DNA from: Haladaptatus litoreus
GTDB lineage: Archaea; Halobacteriota; Halobacteria; Halobacteriales; Haladaptataceae
Reading direction: 5' to 3'
DNA length: 64,000 nucleotides
Assembly (NCBI RefSeq): GCF_900156425.1
Contig: NZ_FTNO01000001.1
Location: forward strand, 1,736,001-1,800,000
The position numbers were made by a program, and so were the translations under genes. A model generated the notes under the pieces. It saw only the letters and a list, made by a program, of their open reading frames with translations. It searched no databases and was not told the DNA's origin. The number at the start of each line of letters is the position of its first letter. Position 1 is the stretch's first letter. This document shows positions 1 through 8,921 of the stretch, in pieces.

Positions 1-11
1 CACGAAAACGT

Positions 12-2660
12 TCACGTCGCCCAATCCACCATTCGGTCGTACAACGGGGACGAACGCAGGGCGGTTTCGTCGCCGACGAGGACGAGGGCCTTTTTCGCTC
101 GCGTGAGCGCGACGTTCACCCGGCGATAATCGTCGAAAATCGGACTGTCCAAATCGCCCGTCGCGACGAAGGAAACGATGATGACCTCCTTGCTCGACCC
201 TTGGAACCTGTCCACCGTATCGACCGCGACCAAATCCGGAACCCGGCGCGAGATTTCCGCGACCTGTGCCCGGAACGGGGCGATGACGCCGATGTCCTCC
301 CGCTGAACACCCGCACCCACGAATCGAGAGACGAGTTCTTTCACGCGCTCTGCCTCCTCCGGATTCGTGTTGCCGACTGCTCGTCCATCGGGTTCGACGA
401 AGGTCACCCACCCCTGCAACTGCGCAGGGAGCGATTCGGCAGAAACACCCGGAAGGTCGGCGAGTCGCTGGCCAGCGACCTCGCCGTTTGCGGGTCGAAG
501 CACCCCGTCGTAGAACTCCTGCGACGAAAAGGCCTGAATCTGCTGGGCCATCCGATACTGGCGTTCGAGCATGACCGATGCGTCGGGATACTGTTCTACG
601 AGTCGCTCGAACAGCGATTCGGAGAGGTCGTTCTCAGCCCTGACGACAGGCGGAAGTTGGTGATGGTCACCGACTAGAACGAACCCCTCCGCGAGGTTGA
701 TTGCCGCGAGCGTCGCCGGTTCGGTCAACTGTGAGGCTTCGTCCACCAGTGCCACGTCGAACGCCTGTTCGCGCATGATACGCGAGCCACAGGTGGCAGT
801 CGTCGCGGCGACGACGCTCGCCTGTTTGAGTTCCGCGGCGCGCGTTCCGGGGTCGCCGCCGTACTCCAACCTAATGTCCTGCATGTCCTCGCGGACCCCA
901 TTTTCCGTACCGACGCGGATTACATCCTCGAACCCCTGTTCGCGCAAGGCTTCGAGCGCGTTGTCCACCGCGCGGTTCGTGAACGCCGAGAGTAAAACGC
1001 GGTTGCCATCCTCGACCAACGCCCGAATCGTTCTCGCGATGGTGTAGGTTTTCCCGGTTCCGGGCGGCCCGTGGATGAGCGCGCAGTCCTCGGCGTTGAC
1101 CGCCAAATTGACCGCCGCGTTCTGCGATTCGTTGTTCTGGATGTAGGCTTCGCTTTGCTCCGCAAATTCGGGTTCCTGCTCCCCGAACAGGACGGCTTTC
1201 CGTCGCGGGTCGCCCTTCAGCAGACAGTCGTGAAGCGCGGTGAGCATCCTATCCGCGGACAGTTCGGAGGGGTACACGTCCAGTCGGCGTAGTTCGACTG
1301 GTTCGTCGGTCGTGACGACGATTTCGTCTCCTAACCGCTTCACTCGCGCCAGTTCCCCGTGGCCGTCTACTGGGTGGCCATCGCTTGCTAACACCACGTC
1401 GCCCTCCCGAATTTTCGAAACCGAATCGTCCGTCTTCTTCGCGCGGAGTTCCCAGCGCCCACCCTCGATTTGGGTTTGCCCTGCGGGTTCCAAGTCGATG
1501 AGCGCGCGGTCGTCGTCCGCGCGCTCCTCCGCGGTCTGTTTCCACAACTTGGCGTACTCCGCGTGCGTCGCTCGTCGTTCCTCCTCGATTTCGCGGTATT
1601 TTCGGTCGAAGTACTCGCGTTCGTGTTCCGGAATCGGCGTGCCAATTTGCCCGGCCTTCGACTCCTGCCCGAGTCGCCCCGAGACGACCATGCAGGTGTC
1701 CTTCTCGAAGCAGTACTGGCATTTCGCGTTCGCTTCGTAGCCCGTCGGAACGCCCATGTCGAACTCCATGGCCGCGATTTCGTTGCGTGTTCGAACGACG
1801 AATTCGAGGAGTCCCTTCGCAATCGAGAACTCCTTCGCGGGCGAGAGGTCACCCGACTCCTCGGTTCTGTCCAGCGCGGAATTTTTCGTATACAGCAGGG
1901 TTCCCGTATCCGCCGGAACACCGCGCTCTTGCAGGAGCAGGGCGTAGCAGGCAGCCTGAATCTTGTCCTGAAACCGTGGGTCACGGTTCGTGTTTTTACC
2001 TGTCTTCAACTCGACGGGCATTCCGCGCCGCAAGGCGTCACAGCGTCCTTTGATGCCGAATCGCTCGCTGATGAGCGTGTATTCGCTTCGCCAGTCGTCC
2101 GTGTCGTCAAGCACGCCCTGTTCCAACCAGCCCTCGATTGCGGCGGCGTTCTGGCGCACTTCGCCGGCAACCTCTTCGGTTTCGCGGCCAAGCAGGCCGA
2201 GTTCCAGTCCTGCCTCTTCCACTCGTTCACCTATCGAGTCGTCCAACTCGCGCCCCCTGAGCAGGTCGCCGAACACCTCGTGAACGATGGTTCCCTTGAT
2301 GACCGGATAGTTGAGTGGGATTCCGGACAGTTTGTTCAGGTAGTACATCCGGGGGCACTGCACCCACGAGCGAACGTCAGTCACGTTCACCAGAAATCCC
2401 GGTTCGACCACGACGTAGGATTCCTTGCTCGTCGCGTATGTCGTCTCCCCGTCGTACTCGGACTCCTCTACGTCCGTCACCAGCAGTTCCATTCCTTCTT
2501 CGAGGAGTTCCGCGCTCTCCGTCCACTTGCCCCACAGCGTCACCGTCTTCGGTGCGTCGTCGTCCGGTTTAACGAGTATTTCCGCGAGTTCGCGCTCGCC
2601 GTACCTGGTGGTCACGGTTCGCACCTCGCCCAACTCGGCGACAGTCCCCCGTATATTCAC
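12..2660 (-). CDS. dna2: Dna2-like nuclease/helicase (PD-(D/E)XK plus SF1 helicase)
   Basis: An 882-aa protein. An OB-like N-terminus (about 1-90) is followed by a RecB/Cas4-type nuclease region. Cys102 (QCPRMYYL) and a distal cluster CQYCFEKDTC near residue 315 match the split four-Cys Fe-S site of Dna2/Cas4 nucleases, and VELKTGKN supplies the catalytic E-x-K. The C-terminal half is an SF1 (UPF1/Dna2-like) helicase: Walker A GPPGTGKT near residue 532, VALVDEASQ as Walker B, GDHHQLPP, and a C-terminal QGSSKEVIIVSF/VALTRAKK motif VI. Dna2 enzymes process flaps and resected ends. The gene is monocistronic and its promoter lies between it and repeat copy A. The stop lies 12 nt from the left edge, so it is complete. 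The Dna2-type family call is firm; the exact role in archaea is inferred. Confidence 0.9.
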   Translation of the reverse strand: MNIRGTVAELGEVRTVTTRYGERELAEILVKPDDDAPKTVTLWGKWTESAELLEEGMELLVTDVEESEYDGETTYATSKESYVVVEPGFLVNVTDVRSWVQCPRMYYLNKLSGIPLNYPVIKGTIVHEVFGDLLRGRELDDSIGERVEEAGLELGLLGRETEEVAGEVRQNAAAIEGWLEQGVLDDTDDWRSEYTLISERFGIKGRCDALRRGMPVELKTGKNTNRDPRFQDKIQAACYALLLQERGVPADTGTLLYTKNSALDRTEESGDLSPAKEFSIAKGLLEFVVRTRNEIAAMEFDMGVPTGYEANAKCQYCFEKDTCMVVSGRLGQESKAGQIGTPIPEHEREYFDRKYREIEEERRATHAEYAKLWKQTAEERADDDRALIDLEPAGQTQIEGGRWELRAKKTDDSVSKIREGDVVLASDGHPVDGHGELARVKRLGDEIVVTTDEPVELRRLDVYPSELSADRMLTALHDCLLKGDPRRKAVLFGEQEPEFAEQSEAYIQNNESQNAAVNLAVNAEDCALIHGPPGTGKTYTIARTIRALVEDGNRVLLSAFTNRAVDNALEALREQGFEDVIRVGTENGVREDMQDIRLEYGGDPGTRAAELKQASVVAATTATCGSRIMREQAFDVALVDEASQLTEPATLAAINLAEGFVLVGDHHQLPPVVRAENDLSESLFERLVEQYPDASVMLERQYRMAQQIQAFSSQEFYDGVLRPANGEVAGQRLADLPGVSAESLPAQLQGWVTFVEPDGRAVGNTNPEEAERVKELVSRFVGAGVQREDIGVIAPFRAQVAEISRRVPDLVAVDTVDRFQGSSKEVIIVSFVATGDLDSPIFDDYRRVNVALTRAKKALVLVGDETALRSSPLYDRMVDWAT

Positions 2661-2816
2661 GAGGTTTTGTATAGTGTCTCACCGAAAAATTCTATCGATT
2701 GCTGCGAAGAGTTGGGGTGTCGTTTTGTGGTGGGACTGGGTCGCCAGTTGTTCGTCTCATTGTTGGTTCAGATAGTGGTCAGTTGGTTACAGAGGTTTGC
2801 ACGATGTTGCTAGCTA

Positions 2817-3168
2817 TTCCCGACTCCAATGGAACCGCCTCCGCACAGCGACGACCACACGCCTCCCCAACCGACTGCGTTTCTCGGTCGTTTCACTCCC
2901 TGCGATACTCATCCCTCGCGCGGAAATTAGCAGACCCTCGGCGGTGAACGCCTCGGGTCTGCTGACGCACGCGCCACTGTGGTATTGATAGTTTCGAGAA
3001 CACCGTATTTGCGTCGTGGCGCGCGCTGGTGTAGAGCCGAGGACTTCACGTCCGAGGCTCTGCACTGAAGCCGCGTGAGGGATGACTGAGGAACGCAGTG
3101 ACGAAGGAATCGGTTGGGGAGGCGTGTGGCTGTCGCTGTGCGGTGGCGGTTTTCAGTGAAGTCGAGAC
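2817..3168. repeat. Palindromic repeat element, copy A
   Basis: The left arm (from about 2817, beginning CGACTCCA) and right arm (ending at about 3166, GTGAAGTCG) are long imperfect inverted repeats. They share GAACCGCC.CCGCACAGCGAC..CCACACGCCTCCCCAACCGA with its complement. Inside are a hairpin at 2930-2961 (CAGACCC...GGGTCTG), a central TGGCGCGCGCTGG at about 3017, and a second hairpin at 3037-3062 around GAGGACTTCACGTCC. Three related copies (B, C, D) occur in this window. No ORF with haloarchaeal composition lies inside. This looks like a non-autonomous, MITE-like or REP-like element. It fills the gap between the helicase gene and the amidohydrolase gene; 3169-3286 shows nothing further. 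Confidence 0.75.
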
Positions 3169-3286
3169 TTCCTCTTCGCCTTTCGTGAACAAACACCGGC
3201 GAGAACATACTCGGAGAATACCTCTCTTTGAATCCACCAATCCGATGTAAAACAGAACTAGTTCCGAAACTCTCTCCGCCGAGATT

Positions 3287-4489
3287 TCACCACGCGTATT
3301 CGTCACGCGGGTCGCGGTCGTCGCGCTCCGAATCGTACGCATGCTGGCCATCGACGAAAACGTGCTCGGCATCCGACGTAATCTCGAAGGGTTCGCCGTC
3401 CCACACGACAACGTCAGCATCAGTACCCTCTTCAAGCGTTCCAACACGACTTTCGATTCCCAAAATTTCGGCGGGGTTGCGCGTCACGGTTTCCAAAGCA
3501 ACTTCCTCTGGAAGACCTTCTCGAATCGCCAAGCCGACACAGACGTCCAGATGCTCCTGCGGGAGTACCGGCGCGTCGGTCTGGATGGCGACTTTCACGC
3601 CCGCCTCGTGGAGGATTCCAGCGGTTTCGAACGTAATGTTCGAGAGTTCGTATTTCGCGCCCGAATAGAGAGAAGGGCCGACGATGGCTGGCACGTCGCG
3701 TTTTACGAACTCGTCGGCGAGGACGTGGCCCTCGGTTGCATGTTCGATGGAGAGGTCAGAGATGCCGAACTCATCAGCAATACGAAAGACTGTCGCAATG
3801 TCGTCCGCGCGGTGGGCGTGGACGCGAAGCGGGAGGTCACCTTCAACAACGCGGGCGAGGTTTTCGAGCCCCAAATCTCGGTCGAAGGGGTCGCCCTCTT
3901 CCTCGGCTTTCTCGCGCCGGGAAACGTAACCTTCGGCGTCCATGAGCGCCTGTCGGAGGGTGGCGGCGATTCCGGGCCGCGTGGTGGGTTCGCGCCCGTT
4001 CTGGTCGCCGTGGACGCGCTTCGGATTTTCACCCATCGCGGCTTTCATGCCGTCCTCCTGAATCAGCATCTCGTCGGCGAGGTCGCCGTAGGTTTTCATC
4101 GAGCAGATGATTCCGCCGACGACGTTCGCGCTTCCCATGCGCGCGCTGACAGTCGTCACGCCGCCCTGATAGGCGTGTTGCAGTTCCTCGTCGCGCGGGT
4201 GGAAGCCGTCGAGCGCGTTGACGTGCGGCGTCACCGGGTCGGTGAGTTCGTTCACGTCGCCGTCTTCCGGTTCGCCCCACTCGCCCATCCCGGCGTGGCT
4301 GTGGGCTTCCACGAGTCCCGGCGTGACCGGCTTTCCGCCAGCGTCGATGACTTCGGCGTCATCGGGTACGTCAACGTCCGCATCCGCGCCGACCGCGACG
4401 ATTTTGCCGTCCTCGAACAGCACGGTTCCGTTTTCGATAGTGCCTGCTTCGGAAACCGTGCGAACCTCTCCATTGACAATTGCCTGCAT
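3287..4489 (-). CDS. Amidohydrolase family protein (imidazolonepropionase-like)
   Basis: A 400-aa metal-dependent hydrolase of the amidohydrolase superfamily. It begins with the typical small beta-sandwich segment (VNGEVRTVSEAGTIENG) and PGLVEAHSHAG carries the HxH metal motif. Further metal or catalytic ligands are RVHAHRADD, SIEHATEGH and TDAPVLPQ near residue 315. The C-terminus (GTLEEGTDADVVVWDGEP) completes the composite domain. The substrate cannot be read from sequence; imidazolonepropionase, dipeptidase and adenosine-deaminase-like members share this layout. No hut genes are adjacent. Promoter and start lie close to 4489, upstream of which is the 3' end of the enoyl-CoA hydratase gene. 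Confidence 0.85.
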   Translation of the reverse strand: MQAIVNGEVRTVSEAGTIENGTVLFEDGKIVAVGADADVDVPDDAEVIDAGGKPVTPGLVEAHSHAGMGEWGEPEDGDVNELTDPVTPHVNALDGFHPRDEELQHAYQGGVTTVSARMGSANVVGGIICSMKTYGDLADEMLIQEDGMKAAMGENPKRVHGDQNGREPTTRPGIAATLRQALMDAEGYVSRREKAEEEGDPFDRDLGLENLARVVEGDLPLRVHAHRADDIATVFRIADEFGISDLSIEHATEGHVLADEFVKRDVPAIVGPSLYSGAKYELSNITFETAGILHEAGVKVAIQTDAPVLPQEHLDVCVGLAIREGLPEEVALETVTRNPAEILGIESRVGTLEEGTDADVVVWDGEPFEITSDAEHVFVDGQHAYDSERDDRDPRDEYAW

Positions 4490-4561
4490 TGCACAATCCT
4501 ACGGAAGCGGGGAAATCAGTGTTTCGGTTCGAAATACATCGTGTTCGTTCGCTATCCGATT

Positions 4562-5341
4562 CTATCGCCCTTCGAACTCCGGCGTCTCCTTCTCGAAGAA
4601 CGCCGCCAGTCCGCGTTCGTAATCGTCAGTTTCGGTCATCCGGGCGATGCTGTCGGTTTCGCTCGCCATCTGCGCCGACAGGTCGCGGCCCAGTCCGCGG
4701 TTGAACAGGCGTTTCGTCGTGCCGTAGGCGCGAGTCGGCCCGTCCGCGAGAGATTCCGCGAGTTCGGCGAGTCTAGCGTCGAAGTCGTCCGCGACTTCCG
4801 TTGCGAGTCCTGTATCCACGGCCTCCTCGGGAGCAATCGGTTCGTCAAGCAGGGCGATTTCCTTCGCCCGGCGCAGGCCGACGAGGTGCGGGAGGAAGTA
4901 CGTCGAACCGCCGTCTCCCGTCAGGCCGACTTTCGGGTACGCGAACTCCAGTCGGGATTCCTCCGCGAGCAGGACGATGTCGCCGGAAAGCGCGAGTCCG
5001 AACCCACCGCCAGCAGAAACGCCGTTTATGCCCGTAACGACCGGTTTCGGCGCGCGAACCAGATTTTCGATGGAGCGATGCAGGCTCGACGCGATTTTTC
5101 GGAGGATGCGCGCGTCGTCCGAATTCCCCGACAGCACCGACAGGTCGGCACCCGTGTTGAACACGCCGTCGGTTCCCGTGAGGACGATACAGCGCGAATC
5201 GTCGTCGTGTAGAGCCATCGTAACAGTTCGCAGTTCGTTCGCCATCTCGCGGTTCATCGCGTTGTGCGTTTCGGGGCGGTTCATGGTCACGCGGGCAATG
5301 TCGCCGACGCGCTCGACATCGAGATATTCGAACTCCATCAT
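4562..5341 (-). CDS. Enoyl-CoA hydratase/isomerase family protein
   Basis: About 259 aa from the MMEFEYLDVERV start. A longer open frame upstream runs into the divergent gene and is not used. Crotonase-fold features are VTMNRPETHNAMN at the N-terminus, the oxyanion-hole segments FNTGADLSVL and GINGVSAGGGFGLALSGD, and the conserved YPKVGLTGDGGSTYFLPHLVG and C-terminal ADGPTRAYGTTKRL segments. The enzyme class hydrates or isomerises enoyl-CoA esters in fatty-acid or branched-chain degradation. An acyl-CoA dehydrogenase (52137) and aldehyde dehydrogenase (48883) occur elsewhere in the window, but not in an operon with it. The exact substrate is unknown. Confidence 0.88.
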   Translation of the reverse strand: MMEFEYLDVERVGDIARVTMNRPETHNAMNREMANELRTVTMALHDDDSRCIVLTGTDGVFNTGADLSVLSGNSDDARILRKIASSLHRSIENLVRAPKPVVTGINGVSAGGGFGLALSGDIVLLAEESRLEFAYPKVGLTGDGGSTYFLPHLVGLRRAKEIALLDEPIAPEEAVDTGLATEVADDFDARLAELAESLADGPTRAYGTTKRLFNRGLGRDLSAQMASETDSIARMTETDDYERGLAAFFEKETPEFEGR

Positions 5342-5465
5342 ACCGTTTTCTGTGTGGGGAATCGTGAAAACCGTACCTGATGAAATCGTATCACAACTTA
5401 ACGAAAATCCATTCGCCGGACAAAAGGTCAAGAATTTAGTACCCCATGTTGAGTACGGTAGCCGT

Positions 5466-6836
5466 ATGGAGCGATTTGACGTTTCTGTCGTGGGCGGCGG
5501 TCCCGCCGGGATGTCGGCAGGGGAGCAAGCCGCGACGCACGGTGCGAGCGCCGTCGTCTTGGAACAGGGCGTCCCCCGCGCTGACCGAGAGTTCCTCGGC
5601 CCAGATTCCACCGATGCCGCCGGAATGTTGGACTACTGGGTGGACATCATGGACGAAGACTATCGGGAGATTCCCGACCACATCATCCTACAGGAACTCG
5701 ACAGGGTGGAGTTTCTCGGCCCGAACGAGAACGCGGTTCTCCGCAGAACGGGAATCGAAGCCTCGTACCCCAAGATGGGATTCACCTTCAACCGCACGTG
5801 GATGGACGACTGGCTGAGAGAGCGCGCGGAGGACGCCGGGGCAGGGTACCGCGTCGGCGTCGGCGTCAAGCGCGCCGAAACCGACCTCGACGCCGAGTAC
5901 CGCCATACCCTCCGACTGGCCGACGGCGAGGACATTGCCGCAAAATATCTGATTCTCGCCGACGGCCCACAGCGCCGAATCACGCTCTCCGCGCTCGACC
6001 AGTTCATGCCCGAGGGGCGCTCGGTGAGCGACCACCTCAGCCCGCCGACGGCGAACCACATCGCCTATCAGGAGTATCGGGAGATTCCCGAAGAACTGTT
6101 CGAACGCTCGGCGCTGAAATTCTGGTGGGGCTACATTCCCGGCGAGACGGCGTATCCGTGGGTGTTCCCGAACGACGGCACGGTGGCACGCGTCGGCCTC
6201 ACGATGCCAATCGGGATGAACATCGACAACATCGACAATCCAGAATCCTACGTCCTGCTGAACGAGGACGACGAGAGCCTGCCCCGCGCCGGGGAGTACA
6301 TCCGCAGACTCCTCGAACACGAGTACGGCGACGAGTACGACATCGAGACGGATTTCCCGCTGGTCGAAGACCGCGGGAAATCCGGCGGCACCGAAACCTA
6401 CCCGATTTCCTCGACCAAACCAATCGAATCGCCGGTCAAAGCCGGAATCGCCGTCGCTGGCGGCGCGATGGGTACCACCAGCGCGTTCCACGAAGGCGGC
6501 TACCACGTTGCGGTTCGAACCGGCAAAATCGCCGGAGAACTCGCCGCGACCGATTCGCTCGAATCGTACAACGACGAATGGAAGGCCGCAATCGGCGACG
6601 AAATCCTCCGGAACGTCTCCTTCGCGGATATCGTCGCGGACTACGGCCCGGACGATTGGGACGACACGTTTTCGATGGCGGACAGTCTGCTCAAATCGGA
6701 AGGAAAGGGACTTCTCCGGTCGAAGTTCGGGTCGGGTGTTAAGGCCGCTAAAGTCGCCGCCAAGTACAAGAAAACCAAATATCGCTATCGCAACGGCGGC
6801 TACGTCCAGTTGAAGGAATCGGAGTACACCATCTAA
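5466..6836 (+). CDS. Geranylgeranyl reductase family FAD-dependent oxidoreductase
   Basis: A 456-aa flavoprotein. ERFDVSVVGGGPAGMSAGEQAA is the N-terminal FAD Rossmann motif (GxGxxG), FNRTWMDDWL matches the GGR-family conserved stretch, YPWVFPNDG is the GGR-type YxWxFP motif, and GIAVAGGAMGTTSAFHEGG is the second FAD-binding motif. Family members saturate isoprenoid chains of archaeal lipids or quinones, though several haloarchaeal paralogues are uncharacterised. The ATG at 5466 is chosen because the open frame upstream overlaps the divergent enoyl-CoA hydratase gene. It is not next to other lipid genes, so whether the substrate is digeranylgeranylglycerophospholipid or something else is unresolved. 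Confidence 0.82.
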   Translation: MERFDVSVVGGGPAGMSAGEQAATHGASAVVLEQGVPRADREFLGPDSTDAAGMLDYWVDIMDEDYREIPDHIILQELDRVEFLGPNENAVLRRTGIEASYPKMGFTFNRTWMDDWLRERAEDAGAGYRVGVGVKRAETDLDAEYRHTLRLADGEDIAAKYLILADGPQRRITLSALDQFMPEGRSVSDHLSPPTANHIAYQEYREIPEELFERSALKFWWGYIPGETAYPWVFPNDGTVARVGLTMPIGMNIDNIDNPESYVLLNEDDESLPRAGEYIRRLLEHEYGDEYDIETDFPLVEDRGKSGGTETYPISSTKPIESPVKAGIAVAGGAMGTTSAFHEGGYHVAVRTGKIAGELAATDSLESYNDEWKAAIGDEILRNVSFADIVADYGPDDWDDTFSMADSLLKSEGKGLLRSKFGSGVKAAKVAAKYKKTKYRYRNGGYVQLKESEYTI

Positions 6837-6901
6837 ATTCGGACGAGAAACTGCGATTTTATCGCATTTATGACAGTGTCTAGTAGGAGATAACCCGAAA
6901 G

Positions 6902-6910
6902 CCCTTATCG
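6902..6910 (+). promoter_or_regulatory. Stable-RNA-type TATA region
   Basis: CCCTTATCG within AACCCGAAAGCCCTTATCGGGTT, about 25-30 nt upstream of a structured region and far (more than 400 nt) from the next start codon. The box overlaps a small dyad (AACCCGA/TCGGGTT). Position and composition suit a promoter for the candidate ncRNA, not for the esterase gene. Confidence 0.45.
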
Positions 6911-6929
6911 GGTTCGACGCTAACCTATT

Positions 6930-7200
6930 CTTTGCGTACCTCAGTCCCCGCCGGAGCAGTCCCACTTCGGGAGCGATGACCGAGCGGAGAACCCGGGTGC
7001 GCGACAGTTCAGTGAGCGTGGTGATTGCTCTGAAATCACCCTTTGATCCGGTGGAACCGGCTCGAACGTGGCAGTTCTCAAACTCGCCTGCCGAGATGGT
7101 AACTGCGTCTCGGTGCTTGGTGGTTCGTCCACCCGCCCGGCACGAGGGTTTGCCAGCCGACGCGGCACGCCGCCTCGGGATGAGGCTGGAAGTTAGTGTT
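6930..7200 (+). ncRNA. Candidate structured non-coding RNA
   Basis: No convincing protein is encoded between 6837 and 7316; the only open frames give basic, non-haloarchaeal peptides. The stretch folds well by eye. A closing helix pairs CCTCAGTCCC (6939-6948) with CGGGATGAGG (7176-7185). An inner helix pairs AACCC..GTGC (about 6993-7003) with GCAC..GGGTT (about 7140-7150). Between them are local hairpins GGTGATT/AATCACC, CCGGT/ACCGG and CCGAGA/TCTCGG. An alternative helix CCAGCC/GGCTGG (7153-7158/7184-7189) competes with the closing stem. It lacks the SRP RNA S-domain (GGTCAGG..GGAAGGAAGCAGCC) and the conserved RNase P core, so I name no family. Ends are approximate. Confidence 0.5.
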
Positions 7201-7316
7201 CCGGGCGACATTCTACAACTCGATAGCGAAACGCTTCTCGATTCGAGCCGACTGATATTTACATATTAACCCATTGTTAGATTTTACCCAAAAACATTGG
7301 TACGATACGCCATATC

Positions 7317-8312
7317 ATGAAACTCGACAGACGAACACTCATCCGGTCGGTCGGTGGAACGGTTGCCACCGCGGGCATCCTTGGAAGCGCAAGCACGGCC
7401 ACGGCAGAAGGCTCGTACACGAATCACTACTACAGCGGGTTCGACTACTGGAAGTACGTTCCCGATTCGGCGGGGGCAGGGTCACCCCTCGTGGTGATGC
7501 TCCACGGTTGTACCCAAGACGCAGACCAGTTCCGCGTGGAAACGGGTATGAACGAAGTCGCGGACGAAGAGGGCTTCGTCGTCATCTACCCCGACCAGTA
7601 CAATGCCCGAAACAGCGAACAGTGCTGGAACTGGTTCTACGACGCGAACACCGTCCGCGGAAACGGTGAGGCCGCGGTCATCGCCGGGATGACACAAGAA
7701 ACGACAGACGCGCACAGTCTCGATGCAGAACGGGTGTACGTCGCCGGACTGTCGGCGGGCGGGGCGATGGTTCCGAACTTGCTTGCCGAGTACGCCGACA
7801 TCTACGCGGCGGGCGGCATCCACTCCGCACTGGAATACGACGCCGCGGACACCGTGACCGGGGCGACGGCGGCGATGGAGTACGGCGGGCCAGACCCCTA
7901 CGCGAAGGGTATCGACGCCTACGACGCGATGGAATACTACGGGATTACGAGTTTGCTCCCGACCATCGTCTTCCACGGAACCGCGGATGGCACAGTCGTG
8001 CCGATAAACGGCGACCAAGCGACGGTTCAGGCGATTCAGACCAACGACCTCGCGGAAGACGGCGCGAACGACGACAACGTCGATACGACCCCGGATTCGG
8101 TGACGAACGGACAATCCGACTCGTTCAGCTACACGGTTTCGGAGTATCACGACGACTCAGGCACGAATCTGGTGGAGTACTGGGAAGTGGACGGCATGGG
8201 CCATGCGTGGTCGGGCGGAACCGCAGGTGGGGAGTACACCGCGCCGGGCGGCCCGGACGCGAATCGTCGGATGTGGAACTTCTTCAGCCAACACACGAGG
8301 AGTGAGTGGTAA
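7317..8312 (+). CDS. Tat-exported PHB depolymerase/feruloyl-esterase-like hydrolase
   Basis: A 331-aa secreted alpha/beta hydrolase. The N-terminus MKLDRRTLIRSVGG is a twin-arginine signal followed by a hydrophobic stretch and an A-x-A-like cleavage region near residue 30. VVMLHGCTQDADQF is the oxyanion-hole motif of the PHB depolymerase (LpqC) family. GLSAGG gives the nucleophile Ser146, HGTADGTV gives Asp224, and GMGHAWSGG gives His296. CWNWF is also family-typical. It probably hydrolyses an extracellular polyester or aryl ester. The length fits a catalytic domain without a separate substrate-binding domain. A TATA-like stretch (ATTTACATATTAA, about 7257-7269) precedes the gene. Confidence 0.88.
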   Translation: MKLDRRTLIRSVGGTVATAGILGSASTATAEGSYTNHYYSGFDYWKYVPDSAGAGSPLVVMLHGCTQDADQFRVETGMNEVADEEGFVVIYPDQYNARNSEQCWNWFYDANTVRGNGEAAVIAGMTQETTDAHSLDAERVYVAGLSAGGAMVPNLLAEYADIYAAGGIHSALEYDAADTVTGATAAMEYGGPDPYAKGIDAYDAMEYYGITSLLPTIVFHGTADGTVVPINGDQATVQAIQTNDLAEDGANDDNVDTTPDSVTNGQSDSFSYTVSEYHDDSGTNLVEYWEVDGMGHAWSGGTAGGEYTAPGGPDANRRMWNFFSQHTRSEW

Positions 8313-8375
8313 TAGTCGGGGAAGCTACAACGAAATCAGCAATACGACAGTGAGAGGTGGAGAGTCGGGAACAAA

Positions 8376-8749
8376 TCACGACTCCACTGAAACCGCCACC
8401 GCCCACATTCCTCCCCAACCGATTCGCTCACTCATCCCTCGCGCGAACCCACGCAGGCCCTCGGCGGCAAGCGCCTCGGGCCTGCTGGCGCACGCGCCAT
8501 GATGGTTTGTGAAGATTTCGAACTCCCGAATTTGCCTTGTGGCGCGCGCTGGAACGAGCCGGAGGACTTCACGTCCGGAGATTCGTGCTGACAGCGTGCG
8601 AGGTCTTCGTGAGCGACGGAGGAGCGAGCGAATGGCTCATCAGAGCTTGCCTCTGATGGTGGATGACTGACCGAGTGAAACGAGGGAAGAAATCGGTTGG
8701 GGAGGTTCGTGGGACGGTGCGGTGGCGGTTGCGGTATTTGTTGTCGTGA
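8376..8749. repeat. Palindromic repeat element, copy B
   Basis: The best-preserved copy, about 374 bp. The left terminus TCACGACTCCACTGAAACCGCCACCGC (8376 onward) is mirrored by the right terminus GCGGTGGCGG...TTGTCGTGA (to 8749). The subterminal CTCCCCAACCGATTCGCTCACTCATCC pairs with GAAATCGGTTGGGGAG on the right. Internal hairpins are GCAGGCCCTCGGCG/CGCCTCGGGCCTGC (about 8452-8484) and the GGAGGACTTCACGTCC motif at about 8560. The central TGTGGCGCGCGCTGG is at about 8535. It occupies most of the gap between the esterase gene and hisD; the rest (8313-8375, 8750-8921) shows no gene. No target-site duplication is obvious. Confidence 0.8.
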
Positions 8750-8921
8750 CTTGCTTTCTTTCCGTACAATCCCCAGTCACGCGGTATTTGTCGTCAACAA
8801 CAGCTAGCACACCAACTATCCCAATAGCCGATGATGAATTTCGCCAGCGCCCCCACAGCTCGAAAAACGATCCTAGTCCAAGAGCGCAAATCGTTTTTTA
8901 CACCCCCACCAACACCACGCC

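Noticed and set aside
1470..2813. Long open frame of about 450 codons antisense to the Dna2-like gene
   Set aside because: It is the shadow of the opposite-strand gene: composition is not acidic, no known domain, and the sense frame encodes a complete, motif-rich protein. The same holds for similar long antisense frames at 3341-5212, 36977-38149, 46896-48182 and 49171-51249.
6930..7200. SRP (7S) RNA or RNase P RNA
   Set aside because: The SRP S-domain consensus and the conserved RNase P core segments are absent, and the size is below that of haloarchaeal RNase P RNA.
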